A stretch of 53,576 nucleotides of DNA from an uncultured Eubacteriales bacterium (GCA_900551995.1 URXW01000009.1:1-53576); one strand, 5' to 3'; counted from the first letter of the stretch, positions 17,306 through 25,695 are shown. Notes: generated by a model not told the origin, from the letters alone. Numbers and translations: made by a program.

Positions 17306-18238
17306 ATGAACGCACACATTGAAAAGATATTACAGGAGGTCGGCAAGGTCATCGTGGGCAAGGAGGCGACTCTGGAGAAAATTCTGATGACGGTGCTCTC
17401 CCGCGGACACGTGCTGCTGGACGATGTCCCCGGCACCGGCAAGACCACCACCGCGCTGGCTTTCAGCCGCGCGCTGGGTCTGCAATACGGCCGCATCCAG
17501 TTCACGCCGGACGTGCTGCCCTCGGACATCGTGGGCTTCTCCCTGTACCGCAAGGAGAGCGGTGCCTTCGTCTACCAGCCCGGCGCGGTGATGACCAACC
17601 TTCTGCTGGCGGACGAGATCAACCGCACCTCCAGCAAGACCCAGTCCGCGCTGCTGGAGGTCATGGAGGAGCGACAGGTCACCGTGGACGGTCACACCCA
17701 CAAGCTGCCCGACCCCTTCGTGGTCATCGCCACCCAAAACCCCGTTGGCTCCGCCGGCACGCAGCTGCTGCCCCAGGCACAGCTGGATCGCTTCATGGTG
17801 CGGCTGGAGATGGGCTACCCCGACTTCGCCAGTCAGGTGAATATCCTCCGGGATCGCCAGACCGGCGACCCGCTGCAAGCGGTGCAGACCGTCTGCTCTG
17901 TGGAGGAGCTCCTGACCATGCAGGCGCAGGCGCAGCAGGTGCACATGGTGGACGCGCTGCTGGAATACGTGACGAAGCTGGCGGAGGCAAGCCGCAGCCA
18001 CCCTCTCGTGGTGCTGGGCGTCAGCCCCCGCGGCGCGCTGGCGGTGTGCCGCATGTGCAAAAGCCGCGCCTTCATGGCAGGTCGCGACTACGTGCTGCCC
18101 GACGACGTGACCGACGTATTCGCGGACGTGTGCGCCCACCGCATCGTCCTCTCCCCCAAGGCGCGGATCTCCGAAACCTCCCCATCGGACGTGCTGGCGG
18201 AGGTGCTCCGGCAGGTCACCCGCCCCGACCACATCTGA
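17306..18238 (+). CDS. MoxR-family AAA+ ATPase
   Basis: The 310-aa ATPase has Walker A VPGTGKTT (residues 42-49), Walker B LLLADEINR, and the MoxR sequences ATQNPVGSAGTQLLPQAQLDRF and GVSPRGALAVCRM in blocks. MoxR proteins act as chaperone-like ATPases with DUF58/VWA proteins in assembly or activation of envelope complexes. It starts 12 nt after the DUF4430 gene and is followed by DUF58 and transglutaminase-like genes with 3-nt spacing or overlap, which is the conserved MoxR-DUF58-TGase trio. In this operon it would presumably assemble or service the surface proteins. Confidence 0.93.
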   Translation: MNAHIEKILQEVGKVIVGKEATLEKILMTVLSRGHVLLDDVPGTGKTTTALAFSRALGLQYGRIQFTPDVLPSDIVGFSLYRKESGAFVYQPGAVMTNLLLADEINRTSSKTQSALLEVMEERQVTVDGHTHKLPDPFVVIATQNPVGSAGTQLLPQAQLDRFMVRLEMGYPDFASQVNILRDRQTGDPLQAVQTVCSVEELLTMQAQAQQVHMVDALLEYVTKLAEASRSHPLVVLGVSPRGALAVCRMCKSRAFMAGRDYVLPDDVTDVFADVCAHRIVLSPKARISETSPSDVLAEVLRQVTRPDHI

Positions 18239-18241
18239 GCC

Positions 18242-19333
18242 ATGGCGAAAAACAGAGTTTTATTCGCGCTCTGGCTGCTGCTCTGGCTCTCCATCTGGCT
18301 CTGGGGCAGCGGAAACGCGGCGGGCTTCCTACTGCTGGCAAGTCTGCTGGCAGCCGCCTTGGAGATCTCCCTCTCGCTGCTGGTGCGCCGCCGCATCACG
18401 GCTTCTCTTTCCGCACCCGTCTCCTGCCGCAAGGGCGAGGACTTGACGGTGGAGCTCCGCGCCTCCAACGCCTGCTTTTTCAGCTGTGCCGGTCTCCGCG
18501 CCGTCCTCCGCTGCCGCAACCTGCTCACCGGCGAGACGGAGGACGCGGTGCTTCGTCTCGCCGTGGGCGGCAGAGGCACGCAGCAGCTTCAGCACACCCT
18601 CCGCCCCCGCCGCTGCGGCAAGCTGACCGTGGAGCTGACCCAGCTGCACGTGTTTGACCTGTTCGGTCTCCGGGGTGCGGCGGTGCCTGTGGACTGCGGT
18701 GCCGCCACGCTGGTCATGCCCACCGTCTACCCGGTGGAGCTGACCGTCTCCGAGCGGCAACGCTCCCTCGGCGACAGCGACGAGTTCTCCATGTACCGCC
18801 CCGGCGATGACCCCAGCGAGACGTTCGCCCTGCGGGAGTACCTGTCCGGTGACCGCATCCGGAGCATCCACTGGAAGCTGTCGGAAAAGACGGATCACCT
18901 CATGGTGCGCCAGCTGGGACTGCCGGTGGACGACTCCCTCCTTCTCCTGCTGGACAGCAGCGCGGATGCCGCGCCCTCGGCGGCGGAGCGGGAGGCATTG
19001 GGCGAGGCGGCGGTCTCCGTCTCCGCCGCCCTCTGCGGCGAAAGCATCCCCCACCGCCTCGCGTGGCTGGATCGCGCCTCCGGCGAGCTGACGTTCCGTG
19101 AGGTCACCTGTCTGGAGGAGCTTACCCAGTCTCTCCCCGATGTCCTGTCCTCGGAGATCCGCTGCGAGGAGCCATCCGTGCTCCATCACCTGATGGCAGC
19201 AGCCTCGGAATACGCCCATATCATCGTGGTGACGCTCCGTCCCGCGCCGCCTGCGGCGGATAGCCGCTTTTCGTTCCTGTCGGTATCACCGGAAACACTG
19301 TCCGGAGAGGAGGGTGTCTACCTTGCGCTTTAA
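18242..19333 (+). CDS. DUF58 domain membrane protein
   Basis: This 363-aa protein begins with two membrane segments (residues about 5-45: VLFALWLLLWLSIWLWG and AAGFLLLASLLAAALEI). An extracytoplasmic beta region follows, then the DUF58 core with YRPGDDPSETFALREYLSGD, RSIHWKLSEKTDHLMVRQ and DDSLLLLLDSSADA. DUF58 proteins have a vWA-like fold and pair with MoxR ATPases. It starts 3 nt after moxR, and its end overlaps the next start by 11 nt, so expression is tightly coupled. Confidence 0.92.
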   Translation: MAKNRVLFALWLLLWLSIWLWGSGNAAGFLLLASLLAAALEISLSLLVRRRITASLSAPVSCRKGEDLTVELRASNACFFSCAGLRAVLRCRNLLTGETEDAVLRLAVGGRGTQQLQHTLRPRRCGKLTVELTQLHVFDLFGLRGAAVPVDCGAATLVMPTVYPVELTVSERQRSLGDSDEFSMYRPGDDPSETFALREYLSGDRIRSIHWKLSEKTDHLMVRQLGLPVDDSLLLLLDSSADAAPSAAEREALGEAAVSVSAALCGESIPHRLAWLDRASGELTFREVTCLEELTQSLPDVLSSEIRCEEPSVLHHLMAAASEYAHIIVVTLRPAPPAADSRFSFLSVSPETLSGEEGVYLAL

Positions 19334-21557
19334 GAATACCCCTTGGCTGTCGGCACTGCTTCTGGCGGCAGGACTGTCCGCCCTCCCGGTGCTGCTGTTT
19401 TCACTGCCGGTGCCGGTGTATATCCCCCTTCTCGCCGCGTCGGCGTCGTCCCTGTCCGCCGCCCTGACCGCCGAGCGAAAGCGTTTCTGGGCTGCGCCCG
19501 CTCTCTGGATGCTCCTGTGCGCGGCAACGCTCCTTCTTGCGCGGGACGGCGTCGCCCCGCTGCTGGACAGCCTCCTTGCCGCGTGGCAGCAGCTCCACCC
19601 CCGCATCTATCCCGCCTACGTCGCTGCGGACTCCGCCGCGCCGCCTGCGGCGGTGGCGGCGGCTCTGGCGTCGCTGCTGGGTCTGTGGAGTGCCGCTTAC
19701 GCCCGCCGTCCCCGTCCCGTATGCTTCTGGACGGCCTCCCTCCTGCTGTCACTGCTTCTGCTGACGTTTTCACCGACAGCCTCCCCGTGGCAGCTGGTGC
19801 TGGGCGCGCTGGTGCTGCTCCTGCTGTACGCCATTCGCTTCGGCAGGCGCGGCAGCACCGCCGCCGTCCGCGTATGGTGCCGCGCCGCCCTGCTCCTTCT
19901 GGCCGCCGCCGTAGTGCTGACCGCCCTCGGCGACACGGCGCGTCCCGCGCCTCTCACGTCCCTCCAGCAGCACCTCTCCCGCACGGTGCAGGAGATACGC
20001 TGCGGCTCCAACGACGATGCCGGACTCACCGACGGCGATCTGACCTCTGCGGGAACGCGCCGCCAGAGCGAGGATGCCATGCTTCGCGTCACCATGTCCC
20101 AGCCCGGCTCCTACTATCTGCGCGGCTTCGTGGGGGAGGTCTACGACGGCAGCCGCTGGCTCCCCCAGACCAACGCCACGCTCTCCGCCAATGCGGACAC
20201 CTTCTACTGGCTCCACCACGACGGCTTTTACGGGCAAGCCCAGATCGTGGGCGCGGCGCAGTCCGCCGCCCCGGAGGTGCTGCATGGTGAGAACCGCATC
20301 ACCGTCACCAACGCCGCAGCGTCCTCCCGGTATCTGTACGCTCCCTATGAGACCATGCCCACCAGCCCCACTCTGGATGCCGCCGCCATCGGCGACGCGG
20401 CGCAGTACGCGCCGGGGCTGCGCGGCCAGCGGAGTTACACCGTCCTCGCGGCGAACAACATCATCGTTCAGTACCAGAGGATCGCCGCCGGCCTCACCTC
20501 GGACGCGGTGCTGCCCTCCGCCTTCCTGCAAACGGAGGGTGCCTATAACCGCTACGTCTACACCGTGGACACCGCCCTCCCCCCGGAGCTTGACAGCTTC
20601 CTGCGGGAGAAGCTGGGAGCCTACACCGTAGAGGACGGGCAACGCCACTTTGACTACCAGAAGGCGAAGCAGAACATTCTGTTCTACCTGAGCACCTACG
20701 CCACTTATAGCGAAAACGTATCGCCGGTGCCGCCGGGCGTCGATTTTGTCCTCAGCTTTCTGGACGGTGCCCAGACGGGCTACGATGTCCACTACGCCTC
20801 GGCGGCGGCGATGATGTTCCGCTACTACGGCATCCCCGCCCGGTACGCGGAGGGCTTCCTCGTAACGAAGGACGATGCCTCCCGCCTACTGCCCGGCGAA
20901 ACACTGACGCTGAACGGCACCAGCGGCCACGCCTGGGTGGAATACTACCAGGACGGCGTGGGCTGGCTCCCCTTCGAGGTCACTCCCGGCTACCTCTCGG
21001 CGATGGAGCAGGCGGAGACATACCGCAGCATCTCCGGGCTTGTGGGACACTCCTCAAGGGCGCAGGAATCCGAGAATCTTGACGCCCCCCAGCAGGAGGA
21101 CGAGGAGCCGTCCCTGCTGTCCTTCTGGCTGAAATACCGGCTGAAAATACTGCTCTTCCTGTCGGTGCTGGCGGCGGTGGTTCTCCTGTGCCTGTTCGTC
21201 CTGTGGCTGGCGTGGCAGCGCAAAAAGACGGCGCGCCGGAAGGCTGCTTTCCTCAGTGACGACATCCCCCGCGCCATCCGCACCATCTACCTCTACACCA
21301 TGGACGTTCTTCTGTCTCAGGGTCTGCCCCTGCGGAATTGCTCCCCTGCGGACTACGCGCAGGACATCGACGAGGATCTCCGTCAGGAGTACCTGTCGGT
21401 GGTGTCTCTCTGGGAGGAAGCAAAATTCAGCGGTCACCCTATGGAGGAGAGCCAGCGTCAGCGCGCCCTGCGCCTGAAGGACGAGGTCTGGACGCGCACA
21501 TGGCGCGTCTCCGGTCCCCTCCGCCGCATCCGTCTGAAATACGTGCTGTTTCTGTAA
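19323..21557 (+). CDS. Transglutaminase-like membrane protein (TgpA type) with catalytic Cys replaced by Asp
   Basis: This 744-aa protein has five or six N-terminal membrane helices, an extracellular transglutaminase core, then one more helix (ILLFLSVLAAVVLLCLFVLWLAW, in two parts) and a cytoplasmic DUF4129-like tail. The core reads TGYDVHYASAAAMMFRYYGIPARYAEGF, in segments, and SGHAWVEYYQDGVGWLPFEVTPGY, in segments. The usual GYC..(F/Y)A nucleophile is Asp488 (codon GAT at 20784), while the His536 region is kept. Thiol chemistry therefore seems impossible and a structural or binding role is likely. The TTG at 19323 is preferred: AGGAGG ends 9 nt before it, whereas the GTG at 19314 directly abuts that site. 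Confidence 0.86.
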   Translation: MRFKNTPWLSALLLAAGLSALPVLLFSLPVPVYIPLLAASASSLSAALTAERKRFWAAPALWMLLCAATLLLARDGVAPLLDSLLAAWQQLHPRIYPAYVAADSAAPPAAVAAALASLLGLWSAAYARRPRPVCFWTASLLLSLLLLTFSPTASPWQLVLGALVLLLLYAIRFGRRGSTAAVRVWCRAALLLLAAAVVLTALGDTARPAPLTSLQQHLSRTVQEIRCGSNDDAGLTDGDLTSAGTRRQSEDAMLRVTMSQPGSYYLRGFVGEVYDGSRWLPQTNATLSANADTFYWLHHDGFYGQAQIVGAAQSAAPEVLHGENRITVTNAAASSRYLYAPYETMPTSPTLDAAAIGDAAQYAPGLRGQRSYTVLAANNIIVQYQRIAAGLTSDAVLPSAFLQTEGAYNRYVYTVDTALPPELDSFLREKLGAYTVEDGQRHFDYQKAKQNILFYLSTYATYSENVSPVPPGVDFVLSFLDGAQTGYDVHYASAAAMMFRYYGIPARYAEGFLVTKDDASRLLPGETLTLNGTSGHAWVEYYQDGVGWLPFEVTPGYLSAMEQAETYRSISGLVGHSSRAQESENLDAPQQEDEEPSLLSFWLKYRLKILLFLSVLAAVVLLCLFVLWLAWQRKKTARRKAAFLSDDIPRAIRTIYLYTMDVLLSQGLPLRNCSPADYAQDIDEDLRQEYLSVVSLWEEAKFSGHPMEESQRQRALRLKDEVWTRTWRVSGPLRRIRLKYVLFL

Positions 21558-21569
21558 GCGAGGTACACT

Positions 21570-22700
21570 ATGAAAAGGCTCTTTACATCTCTTATGGCAG
21601 CCGCCGCGCTGCTTCTCTGTGCCTGTGGCGGGCAGGCGCAGGAATCCCCGTGGCAGACCGCCTACCGGGAAACCGGTCAATACCTGCTATCACAGCCCGC
21701 CCCCACCACAGGCTCCATCGGCGGCGAGTGGGCGGTGATCGGTCTGCGCCGCGCCGGTCTCCTCACCGATGAGATGGCGCGCAGCTACAAGGTGGCAGCG
21801 GAGGACTATGTCCGTCAGGCCGGCTCCCCGCGCCTCCACCGCGCAAAATCCACGGACACCTCCCGCACCATCCTTGGTCTGACCGCCGCCGGATACGACG
21901 CCACGGCCGTGGCGGGCATCGACCTGACGGCGGGTCTTTCGGACATGAGCTACCTCCGCATACAGGGGCTCAACGGCCCCATCTGGGCACTGATCGCACT
22001 GGACTGCGGCGGCTACGCCATCCCGCAGGCGGCGGAGGGCGAGGAGCAGACCACCCGTGAGGGTCTGGTGTCGGAGATCCTCTCCGCCCAGTGCCCTGAT
22101 GGCGGCTGGACGCTGCTGGGCGAAGCATCGGACGTAGATATGACCGCCATGGCGTTAACGTCCCTGTCCCCATATCTGGAGAACAGGGACGTCCAAGCCG
22201 CCGTGGAGCGGGCGTTGACCTGCCTTTCCCGCGTCCAGCAGGATAACGGCGGCTTCATGAGCTGGGGTACGGTCAACAGCGAATCCTGCGCTCAGGTCAT
22301 TGTGGCCCTGACGTCGCTGGGCATCGATCCGGCAGCGGACAGCCGCTTCATCAAAAACGGTGCGTCACCGCTGGACGGACTCTGTGCCTTTGCCTGCGCG
22401 GGCGGCGGCTTCCGTCACAGCGATGAGCTGCCGGAGCCTCCCGCCGTAGCACCCACGGTGACCAAGCAGACCGCACCGGTCACCGCAGCAGCCAGACAAT
22501 CGCACCCAAACAGCGTGACAGCCAGTCAAGTAAACCCGGATAGGGCGGCAGCCAAGCAGGTGGCGTCGGACGGTGCAATAGTCGTTCCAATAGAGCCGGA
22601 CGGCATGGCGACTGAGCAGGGCTTCTACGCGCTGACCGCCTACGCCCTCTTCTGCCGGAATGCCCCCCGCCTCTTCGATCTGACCTCCCTCCTCCCTTAG
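21570..22700 (+). CDS. Alpha/alpha-barrel lipoprotein (prenyltransferase/squalene-oxidase repeat; transcobalamin alpha-like)
   Basis: The 376-aa lipoprotein (lipobox LLCAC, Cys19) has repeated helix-pair motifs of the terpene cyclase/prenyltransferase barrel: DTSRTILGLTAAGYD, GPIWALIALDCGGY, AQCPDGGWTLLG..DVDMTAMALTSL and QDNGGFMSWGTVNSESCAQVIVAL, in blocks. No terpene-cyclase aspartate motif is evident. Transcobalamin and intrinsic factor have this barrel as their alpha domain, so with the DUF4430 protein of the same operon both halves of a transcobalamin-like unit are present. A low-complexity insert of about 70 residues (Thr/Ala/Gln/Pro-rich) splits the last repeat between GGGFRH and ATEQGFYALTAY. 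Last gene of the operon, 12 nt after the previous stop. Confidence 0.82.
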   Translation: MKRLFTSLMAAAALLLCACGGQAQESPWQTAYRETGQYLLSQPAPTTGSIGGEWAVIGLRRAGLLTDEMARSYKVAAEDYVRQAGSPRLHRAKSTDTSRTILGLTAAGYDATAVAGIDLTAGLSDMSYLRIQGLNGPIWALIALDCGGYAIPQAAEGEEQTTREGLVSEILSAQCPDGGWTLLGEASDVDMTAMALTSLSPYLENRDVQAAVERALTCLSRVQQDNGGFMSWGTVNSESCAQVIVALTSLGIDPAADSRFIKNGASPLDGLCAFACAGGGFRHSDELPEPPAVAPTVTKQTAPVTAAARQSHPNSVTASQVNPDRAAAKQVASDGAIVVPIEPDGMATEQGFYALTAYALFCRNAPRLFDLTSLLP

Positions 22701-22860
22701 CCCCCGCCTCGCGCAGAGAGAGGTGCCCCGCGGAAAGCAAAACGAAAAATCTGCCGCAGCCGTCCGCGCCACCCCCGTCATTCCGCCCCCGCTTCCACCA
22801 GAGCTGCCATTCCGAACCCCACGATGTTCCTGTCATTGCGCGCCCGCCCCCGATGTTCCT

Positions 22861-23008
22861 GTCATTGCGAACCAGTGACCGATGTCACTGGCGCGGCAAT
22901 CCGCATCCCCCGTCCCCCGCGCCGCAGGCGCGGACACCCCGTAATTGCGAACTGTCCCACTATTGTCATTGCGAGCCAGCGACCGACGTCACTGGCGTGG
23001 CAATCCGT
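22861..23008 (+). repeat. Two REP-like stem-loop repeats in a 445-bp gene-free interval
   Basis: Unit 1 (22861-22905) begins GTCATTGCGAACCAGTGACC and folds with a CCAGTGAC/GTCACTGG stem and an outer ATTGC/GCAAT stem. Unit 2 (22965-23008) is the same with small changes. A partial unit lies at 22830-22845 and a GCGCCGCAGGCGC hairpin between them. The remainder of 22701-23146 holds no gene. Confidence 0.75.
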
Positions 23009-23084
23009 CCCCTAAATTCTTCACCATTTATTGAACCCCCGCCATCCGGCGGGGCTTCAGCGAATAGAGAATAGCGATCGATAT

Positions 23085-23106
23085 AGAATGAATAACTATT
23101 CATTCT
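23085..23106. repeat. 22-nt palindrome downstream of ybaB
   Basis: AGAATGAATA and TATTCATTCT are perfect inverted arms with a 2-nt centre. It is AT-rich in a GC-rich setting and lies just before the ybaB terminator. It could be a cruciform or a protein site. Confidence 0.5.
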
Positions 23107-23110
23107 TCGC

Positions 23111-23142
23111 AAAAAAGAAAGCCCTTCCGGGCTTTCTTTTTT
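23111..23142. terminator. Bidirectional terminator after ybaB
   Basis: The stem AAAGAAAGCCC / GGGCTTTCTTT has T runs on both strands. It ends the minus-strand dnaX-ybaB unit. Confidence 0.85.
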
Positions 23143-23146
23143 CTTC

Positions 23147-23506
23147 TCACAGTCCGGGGATATTCAGCCCGCCGGTCAGCGCGTTCATGGAGCTGCTCAT
23201 GGCGTCCTCCGCCTGCCGCAACGCCTCGTTCACTGCGGAGATCACCAGATCCTGCAGCATCTCCACATCCTCCGGATCCACTGCGTCGGGCTGGATGGTC
23301 AGTGCCGTCAGCTCCTTCTTGCCGCTGACCACCGCCGTCACCACGCCGCCGCCTGCCGAGGCGGTGAACGCGGACTGCTCCACCTCCTCCTGCGCCTTCG
23401 CCATCTCCTGCTGCATCTTCAGCAGCTTCTGCTGCATCTGCGCCTGCTGCTGCATCATCCCGGCACCGCCGGTAAAGCCCCTGCGGGCACTGTAACCCTT
23501 CGCCAT
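23147..23506 (-). CDS. YbaB/EbfC family nucleoid-associated protein
   Basis: This 119-aa protein has a coiled-coil Gln/Met-rich N-terminus (MMQQQAQMQQKLLKMQQEMA) and the YbaB core TASAGGGVVTAVVSGKKEL, DPEDVEMLQDLVISAVNEAL and NALTGGLNIPGL. YbaB proteins form tweezer-shaped dimers that bind DNA and accompany dnaX and recR. Here dnaX lies upstream, but recR is absent. The start at 23506 has AAGGAGAAC; the longer in-frame start lacks a ribosome site. It has its own promoter in the gap after dnaX. Confidence 0.92.
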   Translation of the reverse strand: MAKGYSARRGFTGGAGMMQQQAQMQQKLLKMQQEMAKAQEEVEQSAFTASAGGGVVTAVVSGKKELTALTIQPDAVDPEDVEMLQDLVISAVNEALRQAEDAMSSSMNALTGGLNIPGL

Positions 23507-23566
23507 ACTTGTTCTCCTTTTTATCAATGATTCGGTGAAATCGCGCTTTCTGCGCCAAACTTGTAC

Positions 23567-23595
23567 TTTATACCCGTGTACAACGTGATGTTCAA
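23567..23595 (-). promoter_or_regulatory. Promoter for ybaB
   Basis: On the minus strand TTGAAC, 17 nt, TATAAA. It is overlapped and flanked by TGTACAC-type repeats. Confidence 0.55.
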
Positions 23596-23637
23596 GGTGT
23601 GTACAACCTTAAAACAGGCGAAAACACCCTGTACACC
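23576..23637. repeat. Repeated GTGTACAAC sites around the ybaB promoter
   Basis: GTGTACAAC occurs at 23576-23584 and again at 23599-23607, 23 bp apart, straddling the -35. A third variant, CTGTACACC, lies near 23629. The spacing of about two helical turns fits an operator; the regulator is unknown. Confidence 0.45.
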
Positions 23638-23643
23638 ACCCTT

Positions 23644-25482
23644 TTATTTGATCTGGAATCCGTCTAATTTTCGTCCGTTACGCGTTAATTCGTCCAACTT
23701 GTCCCCTGTCGCCGGTGCGTCCTCCCACGGTGGGATGTCTCCCCCGTGAGCGGTCTCCTCCGGCGCGGGGGGAGCCTCCTCCGGCATGGGCGGTCTTTCG
23801 TAATCGTCGCTGACCGGCGGTGCAGGCCGCGGACGGCGCGCCGCCGCAGATTTTGTCGCCGGGGACTTTTTTCCCACCTCGCCGACTGCAAACCGCACCT
23901 GAACCTTCTGCCCCGTGTGCTGGGAGGTCACACCCTCCAACACATCCCGCACAGCCTTGCAGTCCAGCAGCGATTTGAACATTTCGCTTTCGCAGGTGAC
24001 CTTCAAAATATCGCCGTTCAGCGTGCCCCTCACGTGATCCAGCATCGCCCGATAGCTTGCCGCCAGCGGTGCCTTGTAGTGGTTCAGCAGCACATTCCAC
24101 ACGCCGCTGTCACCGCCAGAAATCGTTGCGGCACAAGGCTTCTCCGGCTTCTTTGTCTCCGCCGGCTCCTGTGCCGCCGTCTCCGTCACCGGCTGCGGCG
24201 CAGCCTCTGCCGGTGGCGCGGGCGGCGACGCCCGCTCCGGGGCAGGAGCTTCCACAGCCGCCGGAAGCGGCGCGGCCCGCACCTCGGCAGCGCACCGGTT
24301 TTCCCGGGAAACAGCCGCTTTTTGCGCGGGAACAACGCCCTTTTGCAGCATTTCCTCAATGGCGGACACGCGTCCGTCCAACGCCGCCGTGTCCCCGGAA
24401 AGGCTCTCGTCGCACAGCCGCAGCAGACACAGCTCCGCGTCCGTCCGCTGCCGGATGCTGTCGCCCAGCGCGGCAGCCGTCCGCTGGATGGTGTCGGTCA
24501 TAAACAGCAGCCGCCGCATGGGCACCTCCGCCGTCATATCCGTCAGCGTTTTCCGGTCATACACGCCGCTGACCAGTGCCGCGCCGCCCTCCGGCGCAGC
24601 CTTCATCACCGTCATGTCGCGGCACAGATCGCTCAGCTCCCCCAGCAGTGCCGAGATGTCCTTGCCGCCCCGGTACAGCTGATCCAGCAGCCCCAAGGCG
24701 TCGCCGCCCTGCCGCGCCAGCAGCAGGCGCATCAGCTGCAGCGTCTGTGTGCTGCCCGCCAGTCCCAGCGTGTCCAGCACCGTTTTGGCGTCCACCGTTC
24801 CGGCGGCGGCACGGCACTGATCCAGCAGGCTCAGCGCGTCCCGCAGTGCACCGTTCGCCATCCGCGCCAGCAGCTCCGCGCCGTCGGCGGTCAGGTCGAT
24901 GCCCTCCTTCTCCGCCACGCGGAGCAGGTGCTGCTCCATGTCGCGGGGCAAAATACGCTTGAAGGTGAACCGCTGGCAGCGGGAGAGAATAGTGGGCAGC
25001 ACCTTCTGCAATTCCGTGGTCGCCAGAATGAACAGCAGGTGCTCCGGCGGCTCCTCCATGATCTTCAGCAGCGCGTTGAACGCGTCCTTGGAGAGCATGT
25101 GCACCTCGTCGATGATGTACACGCGCTTTTTCAGCACGGAGGGCGGGTAGATCGCCTCCTCCCGCAGTGTGCGGGCGTCGTTGACGCTGCCGTTGGAGGC
25201 GGCGTCCAGCTCCGTCACGTCCAGCAGCGAGCCGTCGTCAATGCCCCGGCAGGCGGCGCAGCGGTTGCAGGGCGCGCCGTCAATGGGGCTTTCGCAGTTG
25301 ACCGCTTTGGCGAGGATACGGGCGCAGGTGGTCTTTCCGGTGCCGCGGGTACCGGTGAAAAGATAGGCGTGCCCCACCTGACCGTCCGCCACCTGCCGCT
25401 GGAGCGTATCGGTGATATGCTGCTGTCCCACCACCTCGGAAAAGGTCTTGGGACGGTATTTGCGGTACAATGCCTGATACAC
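23644..25482 (-). CDS. dnaX: DNA polymerase III subunit gamma/tau
   Basis: The 612-aa clamp-loader ATPase starts YQALYRKYRPKTFSEVVGQ. It has Walker A GTRGTGKTT, the four-cysteine zinc module (C..CNRCAAC), Walker B IIDEVHMLS and sensor LATTELQKVLPTILSRCQRF, in blocks. Domain III follows, then a Pro/Ala-rich linker and a C-terminal tau-like region (WNVLLNHYKAPLAASYRAML..EVTCESEMFKSLL). The gene start is the GTG at 25482, preceded by GGGGAGG. SRP RNA lies immediately upstream, as in many Firmicutes, and ybaB downstream. Confidence 0.95.
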   Translation of the reverse strand: MYQALYRKYRPKTFSEVVGQQHITDTLQRQVADGQVGHAYLFTGTRGTGKTTCARILAKAVNCESPIDGAPCNRCAACRGIDDGSLLDVTELDAASNGSVNDARTLREEAIYPPSVLKKRVYIIDEVHMLSKDAFNALLKIMEEPPEHLLFILATTELQKVLPTILSRCQRFTFKRILPRDMEQHLLRVAEKEGIDLTADGAELLARMANGALRDALSLLDQCRAAAGTVDAKTVLDTLGLAGSTQTLQLMRLLLARQGGDALGLLDQLYRGGKDISALLGELSDLCRDMTVMKAAPEGGAALVSGVYDRKTLTDMTAEVPMRRLLFMTDTIQRTAAALGDSIRQRTDAELCLLRLCDESLSGDTAALDGRVSAIEEMLQKGVVPAQKAAVSRENRCAAEVRAAPLPAAVEAPAPERASPPAPPAEAAPQPVTETAAQEPAETKKPEKPCAATISGGDSGVWNVLLNHYKAPLAASYRAMLDHVRGTLNGDILKVTCESEMFKSLLDCKAVRDVLEGVTSQHTGQKVQVRFAVGEVGKKSPATKSAAARRPRPAPPVSDDYERPPMPEEAPPAPEETAHGGDIPPWEDAPATGDKLDELTRNGRKLDGFQIK

Positions 25483-25511
25483 GGGCACACCTCCCCGGCA
25501 AAAGAAATGAA

Positions 25512-25654
25512 CCTGTTCTCCGCTCTGGGCCACAGAGCCGGCACCCTCGCGGCACATGGATGATCCCTCTTAATGCTGCTCGGTTCCCCGCCTGACATGA
25601 TTCGTGGGTATCCATTGCGCGAGACCGGCTCCGCAGCGCACAGCGGAGAACAAG
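25512..25654 (-). ncRNA. ffs: Signal recognition particle RNA (4.5S/scRNA type)
   Basis: On the minus strand the conserved SRP54-binding hairpin is 'catgtcaggcggggaaccga' followed by GCAGCATTAAG. This gives the GGAA tetraloop and the asymmetric AGCAGC internal loop. The ends pair over long stretches: TTGTTCTCCGCT with AGCGGAGAACAG, and GAGCCGG with CCGGCTC. The RNA forms the M-domain-binding scaffold for Ffh. Ends are estimated to within about 10 nt. Confidence 0.92.
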
Positions 25655-25666
25655 TTCGTACACTTT

Positions 25667-25695
25667 ATTGTACTACAAGCGTTCGCGTTTCGCAA
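25667..25695 (-). promoter_or_regulatory. Promoter for SRP RNA-dnaX
   Basis: On the minus strand TTGCGA, 17 nt, TACAAT, with the start predicted within a few bases of the RNA 5' end. Confidence 0.65.
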
